Positions 55,344-63,600 of a stretch of DNA of 64,000 nt are shown here, in pieces. This DNA is from Flavihumibacter sp. UBA7668 (lineage in GTDB: Bacteria; Bacteroidota; Bacteroidia; Chitinophagales; Chitinophagaceae). Position 1 is the stretch's first letter. Every line of letters begins with the position of its first letter. The stretch covers positions 489,841 through 553,840 of the forward strand of contig NZ_DLHM01000001.1 of the NCBI RefSeq assembly GCF_002483205.1. The letters run 5' to 3'. Position numbers and translations under genes: made by a program. Under the pieces are notes generated by a model. That model saw only the letters and a list, made by a program, of their open reading frames with translations, was not told the origin of the DNA and did no database searches.

Positions 55344-57044
55344 CTATCTCCTCACCTTCCACTTCACGTCCGTTTCATTTCCTGCTTCATCAACTGCCAC
55401 CACCCTCAATTCATGTTCGCCAACACTGAAGCGTTCATCAAATATGTAAACAAAATTTCGCCCTTTATCATTGGTAAACCGAATCCATGATCCATCGAGT
55501 TCGGTTCGGGTAACTTTCCATTTTCCCAGGTTATCGCGTACGGTAAAAACAACACGGGAAGCTGCGGAAAGGCTGGAACCGTCTTTAAATCCAACCGGAA
55601 TAATTTCAGGGGCTGTAGTGTCAACCACCAATTGAAAGGCACCAAAATCACGGAAACCAGCCATGGCCCAGTTTTCATCCCAGCTCACTTTCTGTACTTC
55701 CTTTCTGGAACCGGCAATCCGTTGCATAACAATTTTTGATCTATCCGCATTATTAACCGAGTCTGCAACTTTTATGCGAACCAACATGGCATCTTGTAAA
55801 GGGACAGACAAAGATCCGATTGTATGCAGGGCAGAAATAGTACCGGATCCGATTGCTGCCTGTCTTTTATATGATATGCTAACGGAATCATACAAAGTTC
55901 TTTCCCCAATGATGAATTCACAATCTTCCGATTCAAAAATATCCAGCATGAGAGGGTAAAAGCGTTTTCCAGATGCTGTTATGGCAGTTGACTGGTTGCC
56001 ACTGTATTTAATCGGCAGTTTAACTGTTGAAGCATTTCCATATGCATCCTTAACAACGATGGAAAGTTCATGAACCAAACCGTCTGATAAATCAATTACG
56101 CCATCTCCATTGAACCGGGTATATATGGAATGCATATAACCCGGTAATTCACTCAGATGCTGAAGATAAGGGCCTCCGCGTTGTTTGGTTTTATAATCAA
56201 TATGTGCATTAAGGTAACGGGTAGCTTCGTAGCTAATCTGATCCATGCGGAATCCGACAATAGCTTCCAGTTCATCATATAATACTGCCTCGTAAACACC
56301 ATTCAGATTGGAGGAGCCTGTATGTGTATCATAAGTGGTTAATGCCAGACTTATTTTGGATGAATTCACCGTTTGAAGTGGTGCAGTATAATTTCCGTTT
56401 CCTTTATTAGCCACGGATAGTACTCTTGGGTTTTGTTCAAAAACCGATTGGTTTCTATCATATATGGCTACCCGAAGAATAGTTGGAAGCGTGTTATCCG
56501 TGATGGGAAATCCGAATAACATGGGATTCAGATTCACTTCATCAGCTGTTCGTCTGATTTCAAAATGCAGGTGGGGTGCCTGAGAACCGCCTGTATTTCC
56601 ACTATATGCCAGCAATTGTCCTTTTTGTACAGGAAATTGATCTGCCGGAACTACTTCATTAAGGTACCAGGATTCTTTCTGGTACTGCAGGCTTTTCACC
56701 CAGTTTTCAAGGCCCGGGAAAAAATTATTCAAATGACAATAAACAGTTGTAAATCCGTTTGGATGGTTAACATAAATCGCTCTTCCGAATCCACCCGGTT
56801 CAACTTTGATCCTGCTTATATAACCTTCTGCAGCTGCATAAACTGAAAGATTTTCCCTTCTTTCCGTTTTAAGATCCAGTCCCATGTGGTAATGATTGGG
56901 ACGGAGTTCACCAAAATTACCACTTAGACTAATCGGGATACCAAGAGGATTTCGGAAATACCCTTTTGGATAAGTTGGATTTTCGGTAAACTGAGCCTGG
57001 CTTATACTACAAATGAATAGGGCAAGAAGGGTTTGTCGAATCAT
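55344..57044 (-). CDS. M23-family peptidase, exported
   Basis: A 566-residue secreted protein with a short signal peptide (ends near SQAQ). The N-terminal M23 domain covers about 30-185, with zinc ligands in NHYHMGLDLKTE and HLHFEIRRT. Two hundred further residues of beta-rich sequence follow, ending in an Ig-like domain (FDERFSVGEHELRVVAVDEAGNETD). It is larger than the peptidase at 35106-36077 and probably acts on peptidoglycan or at the cell surface. It is followed by bcp on the same strand. Confidence 0.92.
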   Translation of the reverse strand: MIRQTLLALFICSISQAQFTENPTYPKGYFRNPLGIPISLSGNFGELRPNHYHMGLDLKTERRENLSVYAAAEGYISRIKVEPGGFGRAIYVNHPNGFTTVYCHLNNFFPGLENWVKSLQYQKESWYLNEVVPADQFPVQKGQLLAYSGNTGGSQAPHLHFEIRRTADEVNLNPMLFGFPITDNTLPTILRVAIYDRNQSVFEQNPRVLSVANKGNGNYTAPLQTVNSSKISLALTTYDTHTGSSNLNGVYEAVLYDELEAIVGFRMDQISYEATRYLNAHIDYKTKQRGGPYLQHLSELPGYMHSIYTRFNGDGVIDLSDGLVHELSIVVKDAYGNASTVKLPIKYSGNQSTAITASGKRFYPLMLDIFESEDCEFIIGERTLYDSVSISYKRQAAIGSGTISALHTIGSLSVPLQDAMLVRIKVADSVNNADRSKIVMQRIAGSRKEVQKVSWDENWAMAGFRDFGAFQLVVDTTAPEIIPVGFKDGSSLSAASRVVFTVRDNLGKWKVTRTELDGSWIRFTNDKGRNFVYIFDERFSVGEHELRVVAVDEAGNETDVKWKVRR

Positions 57045-57072
57045 CCTTATTTTTTTGATAAAGGGACAAAGG

Positions 57073-57119
57073 TAAGTGAGAAGTTAGAAGTGGGAAGTGG
57101 GAAGTTCGAAGTGGAAAAG
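57073..57119. repeat. purine-rich AGAAGTGGGAAGT tract
   Basis: Imperfect GAAGTGG/GAAGTTA units directly upstream of the minus-strand M23 gene. Same low-complexity class as the other A/G tracts in the window. Confidence 0.55.
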
Positions 57120-57272
57120 TTTTAGTTGTTTAAACAACTTGTTAAATTAAAATAAATCTACATTTTAGGTATGTCTTTTGCAAACATGGAACAGCGTTTG
57201 TTGTTATATCTGTGTCTATAGATTAGTGCATTGATGTAATAGCAGTATTTGTTAAAGGTTAAAAAGAATGGT

Positions 57273-57488
57273 ATGAAAAGATTCCAACAAAAAGCAGTTG
57301 TGATGACAGTAATGGTGATAGGATCCCTGATCGGGGCTTTTAAAGGTCAGGAGGCAAAACAGAAATGGATGTTTAAGATCCTTAGCAAACAGGATGAAAA
57401 ACAAACCCGGGCGGTCCGCAAGGCCGAGGTTCGGAAAGGGAAGGTATTGCTGGACGATATCGAGATGGCGGCTTATCATAATAGCTGA
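57273..57488 (+). CDS. small exported or membrane-anchored basic protein
   Basis: A 71-residue protein starting at ATG 57273 (a TTG eight codons upstream is possible). One hydrophobic segment (AVVMTVMVIGSLIGAF) follows a basic start. The rest is rich in Lys/Arg/Glu (KQTRAVRKAEVRKGK). A perfect UUCG-loop terminator follows 22 bp after the stop, which supports a real transcription unit. I do not recognise a family. Confidence 0.6.
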   Translation: MKRFQQKAVVMTVMVIGSLIGAFKGQEAKQKWMFKILSKQDEKQTRAVRKAEVRKGKVLLDDIEMAAYHNS

Positions 57489-57509
57489 TGCATCTCGTTT
57501 ACATAATGC

Positions 57510-57540
57510 AGGCCTTCACTTCGGTGGAGGCCTTTTTGTT
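57510..57540 (+). terminator. strong intrinsic terminator with TTCG loop
   Basis: AGGCCTTCAC (57510-57519) pairs with GTGGAGGCCT (57524-57533, one wobble) around TTCG, followed by TTTTGTTTT. Confidence 0.93.
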
Positions 57541-57551
57541 TTGTTGCCCTC

Positions 57552-57617
57552 CACCGGTCGGGTGAACAAAATGAACCCCTCGCAGGCCTCGCCTGCCGTA
57601 ACTTTAGCGAAGGCAGG
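57552..57617. repeat. CACCGGTCGGGTG copy and CCTGCC/GGCAGG palindrome upstream of carB
   Basis: CACCGGTCGGGTG lies at 57552-57564. It is followed by GCAGGCCTCGCCTGC and then CCTGCC...GGCAGG enclosing GTAACTTTAGCGAA (about 57580-57617). Both segments can fold. They sit between the terminator and the carB start and may be part of its leader. Confidence 0.6.
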
Positions 57618-57679
57618 AAAATTAATCGGGAAAATTGCCTCCCGGGCCGTACTTTTGCGCAATTTATTTTTCCGCAACA

Positions 57680-60505
57680 ATGCCAAAAGACAATTCCATC
57701 AAATCCGTTCTGATCATAGGATCAGGACCCATTATTATCGGACAAGCCTGCGAATTTGATTATTCCGGAACCCAGGCAGCTCGTAGTTTACGTGAAGAAG
57801 GAATCAAAGTGATCCTTATTAACAGTAATCCGGCTACCATTATGACCGACCCCATGATGGCCGACCGGGTTTATCTTTTGCCCCTTACCGTTGAGAGTAT
57901 AGAACAGATACTGGAAGAAAACCAGATCGATGCAGTACTTCCTACCATGGGTGGGCAAACTGCCCTCAACCTGGCCAAAGAAGCTGAAGACCTCGGAGTA
58001 TGGGAGAAATATGGAGTACGCCTGATAGGGGTAGATATCAAAGCCATCGATAAAGCAGAAGATCGGGAAAAATTCCGTCAGTGGATGATTCAAATGGGAG
58101 TGCCTGTTGCTACTGCAAAAACTGCCAATAGTTTTCTGGAAGGTAAAGAATTCGCTCAGCAGATTGGATTCCCGCTTGTAATTCGCCCCTCCTTTACATT
58201 GGGTGGAACAGGCGGCGGATTTGTACATGATAAAGAAGATCTGGATGAAGCCCTGAATCGTGGTTTACAGGCTTCCCCAATACATGAAGTGCTGGTTGAG
58301 CAGGCAGTTTTGGGATGGAAAGAATTCGAATTGGAACTGCTTCGGGATGCCAATGACAATGTGGTTATTATCTGTACAGTTGAGAATTTTGACCCAATGG
58401 GTGTGCATACCGGAGATTCAATAACCGTGGCACCGGCAATGACACTTTCCGACACAGCTTTTCAACTGATGCGGAATACTGCTATCGCAATGATGCGGGA
58501 TCTGGGCAATTTCGCAGGCGGATGTAATGTTCAATTTGCACTGAACCCTGCAACAGAGGAAATAATAGCGATTGAAATCAATCCACGGGTAAGCCGCTCC
58601 TCCGCCCTTGCTTCCAAAGCCACCGGTTATCCTATTGCTAAAATCGCGGCAAAACTGGCCATAGGATATTCGCTGGATGAATTGGAAAACCAGATCACCA
58701 AGAGCACTTCTGCTTATTTTGAGCCGGCGCTGGATTATGTAATTGTAAAAATCCCCCGCTGGAACTTCGATAAATTCAAAGGAGCCAATGATACGCTCGG
58801 TCTACAGATGAAAAGCGTAGGAGAAGTAATGGGTATTGGCCGCAGTTTCACCGAAGCTGTGCAGAAAGCCTGCCAGAGTCTGGAAAATAATGCAGTGGGA
58901 CTTGGCTATTATGGCAAAAGTCAAATGCATGCAGAGGAACTGATTGAATACATTAAAACACCGAAATGGGATCGCATCTTCCGTATTAAAGATGCCCTGA
59001 TGCTGGGTGTAAGTATCAATACAATTGTAAAAGCAACCAACGGAATTGATCGCTGGTTCCTTTATGAAATCCAGAAAATTGTTAATCTGGAAAAGGAGAT
59101 TGCCAAATTCAAGCTGGCAACCATCCCTATGGAATTAATTCGCGAAGCAAAAATTCATGGTTTCAGTGATGAGCAGATTTGCCGCATCATGCAGGATGGA
59201 CATGAAGATGAATTGTATGCCAAACGAAAGGAAGCCGGAATTCGCCGGGTTTTCAAAATGGTAGACACCTGTGCTGCAGAATTTGAAGCGAAAACACCAT
59301 ATTTCTATTCCACTTTCGAAGAAGGTGGTGAAAATGAAAGCAAGGTAAGCGATAAGAAAAAAATAATTGTCCTGGGTTCTGGTCCAAACAGAATCGGTCA
59401 GGGTATTGAGTTTGACTATTGTTGTGTACACGGATTACTGGCGATCAAAGAGTCCGGTTTTGAAGCTATCATGGTGAATTGTAATCCTGAAACCGTTTCT
59501 ACTGATTTTGATATCGCAGATAAATTATATTTCGAACCTGTTTTCTGGGAACATCTCTGGGAGATTATCGAACATGAACAGCCCGAAGGTGTGATTGTGC
59601 AATTAGGCGGACAAACAGCACTTAAGCTGGCAGAGCGCCTGCATGCAAAAGGGATCAAAATCATTGGAACATCTTTCGATAATATGGATATCGCCGAAGA
59701 CCGCGGCCGCTTCAGTGATATGCTGAAAGAACTCGGTATTCCGTACCCGGATTATGGAACTGCTTTTGATGTGGATGAAGCAGTGGTAGTGGCGAATCGG
59801 GTTGGGTATCCGGTATTGGTTCGGCCATCCTATGTGTTAGGCGGACAAAGGATGCGGATTGTGATCAACGATGAAGAAGTGGAAAAAGCAGTGGTGAGCC
59901 TGTTGAAACATATACCCGGTAATAAAATTCTGATCGATCATTTTCTGGATCGATGCCAGGAAGCCGAAGTAGATGCGATTTTTGATGGCGAAAATTTCCA
60001 TGTAATGGGGGTGATGGAGCATATTGAACCAGCCGGGATTCACTCCGGTGATTCGAATGCTGTATTGCCAGCTTTCAATCTTACACCGCTGGAAGTGACT
60101 ACACTTGAATATTATTCTGAAAAAATTGCCCGGGCACTGAATATTAAAGGATTGATCAATATCCAGTTTGCGGTGAAAGATGGGAAAGTATTTGTGATTG
60201 AAGCTAATCCGCGTGCTTCCCGCACCACTCCGTTTATTGCGAAAGCCTATCAGATTCCTTATCTGAATGTGGCAACTAAAGTGATGCTGGGAGTCAACAA
60301 ACTCACCGATTTCAAATTCGAGAAAAAACTGAAAGGATTTGCAATTAAAGAACCAGTTTTCAGCTTTAATAAATTCCCGGGGGTGAATAAAGAGCTCGGT
60401 CCGGAAATGAAGAGCACGGGTGAAGCGATCCGCTTCATTAAAGATCTTCGGGATCCTTATTTCCGTCAGCTTTACAAAGACCGCTCGATGTACCTGAGTA
60501 AATAG
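57680..60505 (+). CDS. carB: carbamoyl-phosphate synthase large subunit, short form
   Basis: A 941-residue protein that makes carbamoyl phosphate from glutamine-derived ammonia, bicarbonate and ATP. Start ATG 57680 gives MPKDNSIKSVLIIGSGPIII. The two ATP-grasp halves are visible (GPIIIGQACEFDYSGTQA and GPNRIGQGIEFDYCCVHG, with RPSFTLGGTGGGF and RPSYVLGGQRM). It stops after the second ATP-grasp at DPYFRQLYKDRSMYLSK and lacks the C-terminal MGS-like allosteric domain of the 1073-residue E. coli enzyme. I recall this short form from other Bacteroidota. carA is not adjacent. Confidence 0.96.
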   Translation: MPKDNSIKSVLIIGSGPIIIGQACEFDYSGTQAARSLREEGIKVILINSNPATIMTDPMMADRVYLLPLTVESIEQILEENQIDAVLPTMGGQTALNLAKEAEDLGVWEKYGVRLIGVDIKAIDKAEDREKFRQWMIQMGVPVATAKTANSFLEGKEFAQQIGFPLVIRPSFTLGGTGGGFVHDKEDLDEALNRGLQASPIHEVLVEQAVLGWKEFELELLRDANDNVVIICTVENFDPMGVHTGDSITVAPAMTLSDTAFQLMRNTAIAMMRDLGNFAGGCNVQFALNPATEEIIAIEINPRVSRSSALASKATGYPIAKIAAKLAIGYSLDELENQITKSTSAYFEPALDYVIVKIPRWNFDKFKGANDTLGLQMKSVGEVMGIGRSFTEAVQKACQSLENNAVGLGYYGKSQMHAEELIEYIKTPKWDRIFRIKDALMLGVSINTIVKATNGIDRWFLYEIQKIVNLEKEIAKFKLATIPMELIREAKIHGFSDEQICRIMQDGHEDELYAKRKEAGIRRVFKMVDTCAAEFEAKTPYFYSTFEEGGENESKVSDKKKIIVLGSGPNRIGQGIEFDYCCVHGLLAIKESGFEAIMVNCNPETVSTDFDIADKLYFEPVFWEHLWEIIEHEQPEGVIVQLGGQTALKLAERLHAKGIKIIGTSFDNMDIAEDRGRFSDMLKELGIPYPDYGTAFDVDEAVVVANRVGYPVLVRPSYVLGGQRMRIVINDEEVEKAVVSLLKHIPGNKILIDHFLDRCQEAEVDAIFDGENFHVMGVMEHIEPAGIHSGDSNAVLPAFNLTPLEVTTLEYYSEKIARALNIKGLINIQFAVKDGKVFVIEANPRASRTTPFIAKAYQIPYLNVATKVMLGVNKLTDFKFEKKLKGFAIKEPVFSFNKFPGVNKELGPEMKSTGEAIRFIKDLRDPYFRQLYKDRSMYLSK

Positions 60506-60522
60506 TGTTTTTTAACAATGTT

Positions 60523-60560
60523 AAAATCCCCTGCCCCGTCGGTCAGGGGATTTTTTTTGC
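60523..60560 (+). terminator. intrinsic terminator of carB
   Basis: AAAATCCCCTG and CAGGGGATTTT form an 11-bp stem, followed by a run of T (to 60559). Confidence 0.9.
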
Positions 60561-60563
60561 ACC

Positions 60564-60583
60564 CCACGGGTACCCGTCGGGTA
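60564..60583. repeat. diverged CACGGGTACCCGTCGGGTAG unit
   Basis: Resembles the CACCGGTCGGGTG family and contains the palindrome CGGGTACCCG. It lies just after the carB terminator. Confidence 0.45.
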
Positions 60584-60665
60584 GACTGAAATTTTGTCAG
60601 ACTCAAAGAAACGGAACGATGTTTGAACATTGTATGTACAATTTAAATAGATTAAAACTTATTAT

Positions 60666-61340
60666 ATGAGTTATCTCGATCATCTGAATTGGCGATATGC
60701 TACCAAACGATACAATGGAGCTCCAGTACCGGAAGCGCCTCTTCAAAATATTCTGGAAGCGGTTCGACTGGCGCCATCCTCTCTCGGACTTCAACCTTTT
60801 GATGTGTTTCTGCTAGAGGACAAAACAATCAGGGAAAAATTAGCACCAGCTGCGCACAATCAGCCACAGATTACGGAAAGTGGGGCACTGTTAGTATTTG
60901 CAGCCTGGAATACAATTTCGCAACAACAGGTTGATGCCTATATTAATAATATAGCATCAACCCGCAACATAGATATAAGCACGCTCGACAATTTTAAATC
61001 CGCGATTTTGAATAGTATAAAGGCTAAAACTCCGGAACAGCAGTTTCAATGGAATGCACGCCAGGCTTATATCGCGTTGGGATTTGCAACTGCGGCAGCG
61101 GCACTCGAAAAAATTGACAGCACGCCGATGGAAGGATTTAATCCTGCTGCTGTAGATAATGTACTGGGCTTAACAGATAAAGGAATGAGCGCCGTATTGA
61201 TCCTTGCTTTGGGATTCCGGGATGAAGAAAAAGACCCCCTGGCCCACGCTAAAAAAGTCAGACGCCCGGCTCCAAAACGTCAGACACCAGTTCCAACAGG
61301 TATCAGACACATGTCTCAGAGTGTTCCAACACCTATCTGA
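60666..61340 (+). CDS. NAD(P)H-dependent nitroreductase family protein
   Basis: A 224-residue FMN-binding nitroreductase-fold protein. LNWRYATKRYNGAPVPEAP at the start, RLAPSSLGLQPFDVFLLED near 36 and ALEKIDSTPMEGFNPAAV near 155 are typical of this NfsB/YfkO-like group. The last ~19 residues (QTPVPTGIRHMSQSVPTPI) follow an apparent normal end (HAKKVRRPAPKR) and are encoded by a GTCTGACA-type repeat. The native tail may have been displaced. The physiological substrate is unknown. Confidence 0.88.
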   Translation: MSYLDHLNWRYATKRYNGAPVPEAPLQNILEAVRLAPSSLGLQPFDVFLLEDKTIREKLAPAAHNQPQITESGALLVFAAWNTISQQQVDAYINNIASTRNIDISTLDNFKSAILNSIKAKTPEQQFQWNARQAYIALGFATAAAALEKIDSTPMEGFNPAAVDNVLGLTDKGMSAVLILALGFRDEEKDPLAHAKKVRRPAPKRQTPVPTGIRHMSQSVPTPI

Positions 61341-61378
61341 CACCTGTCTAACAACGTTCTAACACCTGTCTGACACTT
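61277..61378. repeat. GTCTGACA/GTTCCAACA-type repeat cluster invading a CDS
   Basis: Contains CAGACACCAG, GTTCCAACAGGTATCAGACAC, GTTCCAACACCTATCTGACAC and GTTCTAACACCTGTCTGACAC, roughly every 20-30 bases. The first half is inside the nitroreductase reading frame, the second half after its stop. The last unit shares an identical 18-mer with 46685-46702. Confidence 0.8.
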
Positions 61379-61431
61379 AAAAGGGTTAAAAAACCCTTGA
61401 CCACCAGTAAAGGGAGCTGTAGTTTTCGGGA

Positions 61432-63501
61432 ATGCAGAAAAAAGCAGTTCCCTGGATGGCAGCCCCCTTTATCCGTCTTTTATTACCCTATTGCGGAGGT
61501 ATTCTTTTGTCAGAACAGGTAAACAGTATCCCCACCTTCACATCCAGCCTGTCCTGCTTCACCCTGCTCACCTTAACTATCTGCTTTCACTTCCTCATTA
61601 AAAAACAGGTCCCAGCTTCCACCAATTTATTCGGAATTTTCCTCAATCTGTTATTGGTATGTACCGGAATCCATCAAGCCATACGCCAGGATCAGCGACA
61701 GCAGTCCAACTGGTTTGGCCATCAAATAGAAAACAGTCTGCTCCTGGCTGCAGAATCCGAAACCCTGCCTGCTCTGGGATCCAAATCCGCCCGATTCACC
61801 ATGAAAGTGAAAACCCAGGTTCTTAAAAACGGACAACTCAATTCCGCCAAAGGCCGTTTCCTGCTCTACCTCCCCTTAAATCAGGCTGAAAATATCCAAC
61901 CCGGTAATCTTTACCTTTTACCATCAGAAAAATTAAAAACCCTGAATCCCACCGGAAATCCAGGCAGTTTTGATTTTGCTGAATACAATAAAAAGAAAAA
62001 TATTTTTCATCAGATCTATCTCAATAGTAACAAACTCATCTCATTCTCTCCAAAAATATCCAACCGTTACAAAATTTGGCTTACAAAAGCTCAGAAAGCT
62101 GCGCATAAAGCGATGGACAATAACATCCCCCAACCACATAACCAATTGGCAAAAGCCCTGTTGATCGGTTATCGCGAAGAGGTGGATAAAGACCTGCTTA
62201 CTACATACTCACAAACCGGAGTAGTTCATGTGATCGCAGTTTCCGGAATGCATCTCGGGCTGATTTTTCTAATCCTACAAAGAATCCTGATTTTTCCTGA
62301 ATCCAGATTCCCCGTAAGCAAATGGATAAAATTCGGACTGGTGCTAAGTTTCATCTGGTTTTTCTCAGCTGTTGCAGGAAGCGCCGGTTCCATAATCAGG
62401 GCAGCAGTCATGTTCAGTTTTGTTCTCTTTGCCAAAATAATACGAAAACCTCTCGCATCCCTACAATCCATTTCGCTTACAGCATTCCTATTACTGCTGA
62501 TTGATCCCTTCTGGATCTGGGATGCGGGTTTCCTACTATCATTTGCAGCCCTGCTCAGTATCGTTTTATATCAGCCCAGAATTGAAAAACTGATTCAACC
62601 AAAGCACCCGCTGATGAAAGCGATCTGGGAACTTACTGCAGTAACCCTTGCCGCCCAACTATTAACAATCCCACTTTGCATCACCCTCTTTCATCAGATA
62701 CCCGTATATTTTCTTCCTGCCAATTTGCTGGCCGTGCCGCTATCCAGTTTTGCCCTGATCGGAACCCTGATTTTATGGATAACGGAACTTATTGGCCTGC
62801 CTATGCCACTGATCGGCCAACTAAGCTCCACGCTCATCAACTGGATGAATCTGGGAATAACTCAAATCAGTAAATTACCCGGTGCAGTAATTCAGAATAT
62901 AAACTGGAGCCAATCGCAGGTAATTCTTGCCTACCTTATCATCTTTCTATTTAGTGGCTGGATGAAAACCCGAAATCAAAAACTCTTCCTATCCCTACTA
63001 ACCAGCTGCCTGTTGTTTGCATGCATTCAATTTTATCAGAACTATCAATACCGAAAACAACAACTATTGCTTGTATACCATCTTCCAGGAAAATCTATAA
63101 CTGCTCTGATCAGGGGGAACCATAGCCAGTTCTACCTGAATCAATTTTCTCCATCCACCCATCCGGCAATACCAGCCAGCATGCGCGTCCTTGGGATTAA
63201 AGAAAAACACTATTCCACCCAAAAATTGATCACCCATCAACAACAACGTATTGGAATTCCCCACTTTCAACAGGAATTGCCAGTACTCCTTAAAACAAAA
63301 CCCCAATTCCTCCTGCTAACAAAAAACATACACAGCCTGGCGCCACTGCTAGAAAACAAAACGCAGCCCGGATTAATAATTCTGGATGGATCAATACCCG
63401 AAATCCGTGCAATCCGATGGTCCCGACAACTAAAACAAGCCGGAATTCCTGTTCATAACACATGGGAAAAAGGTGCTTTGATCAAATCTCTATCCCCCTA
63501 A
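61432..63501 (+). CDS. comEC: ComEC/Rec2-family DNA uptake channel protein
   Basis: A 689-residue multi-pass membrane protein. The N-terminal DUF4131-like part has two or three helices, and the competence core has HVIAVSGMHLGLIF near residue 265 and AGSAGSIIRAAVMFSFVLF near 320. The C-terminal metallo-beta-lactamase-like nuclease domain of full ComEC is not recognisable: no HxHxD motif is seen in the last 170 residues. It should form the inner-membrane channel for single-stranded DNA. It begins 91 bp after the nitroreductase stop. Confidence 0.9.
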   Translation: MQKKAVPWMAAPFIRLLLPYCGGILLSEQVNSIPTFTSSLSCFTLLTLTICFHFLIKKQVPASTNLFGIFLNLLLVCTGIHQAIRQDQRQQSNWFGHQIENSLLLAAESETLPALGSKSARFTMKVKTQVLKNGQLNSAKGRFLLYLPLNQAENIQPGNLYLLPSEKLKTLNPTGNPGSFDFAEYNKKKNIFHQIYLNSNKLISFSPKISNRYKIWLTKAQKAAHKAMDNNIPQPHNQLAKALLIGYREEVDKDLLTTYSQTGVVHVIAVSGMHLGLIFLILQRILIFPESRFPVSKWIKFGLVLSFIWFFSAVAGSAGSIIRAAVMFSFVLFAKIIRKPLASLQSISLTAFLLLLIDPFWIWDAGFLLSFAALLSIVLYQPRIEKLIQPKHPLMKAIWELTAVTLAAQLLTIPLCITLFHQIPVYFLPANLLAVPLSSFALIGTLILWITELIGLPMPLIGQLSSTLINWMNLGITQISKLPGAVIQNINWSQSQVILAYLIIFLFSGWMKTRNQKLFLSLLTSCLLFACIQFYQNYQYRKQQLLLVYHLPGKSITALIRGNHSQFYLNQFSPSTHPAIPASMRVLGIKEKHYSTQKLITHQQQRIGIPHFQQELPVLLKTKPQFLLLTKNIHSLAPLLENKTQPGLIILDGSIPEIRAIRWSRQLKQAGIPVHNTWEKGALIKSLSP

Positions 63502-63600
63502 AAACCCAATCCATTGCCGGAAAAATGAATCCGAAACCGTAGCTTTGCGCCTTCAATCGAAGCTTTGTCTGCCCCATCTTTAAACAGTTAACTCGCAACA

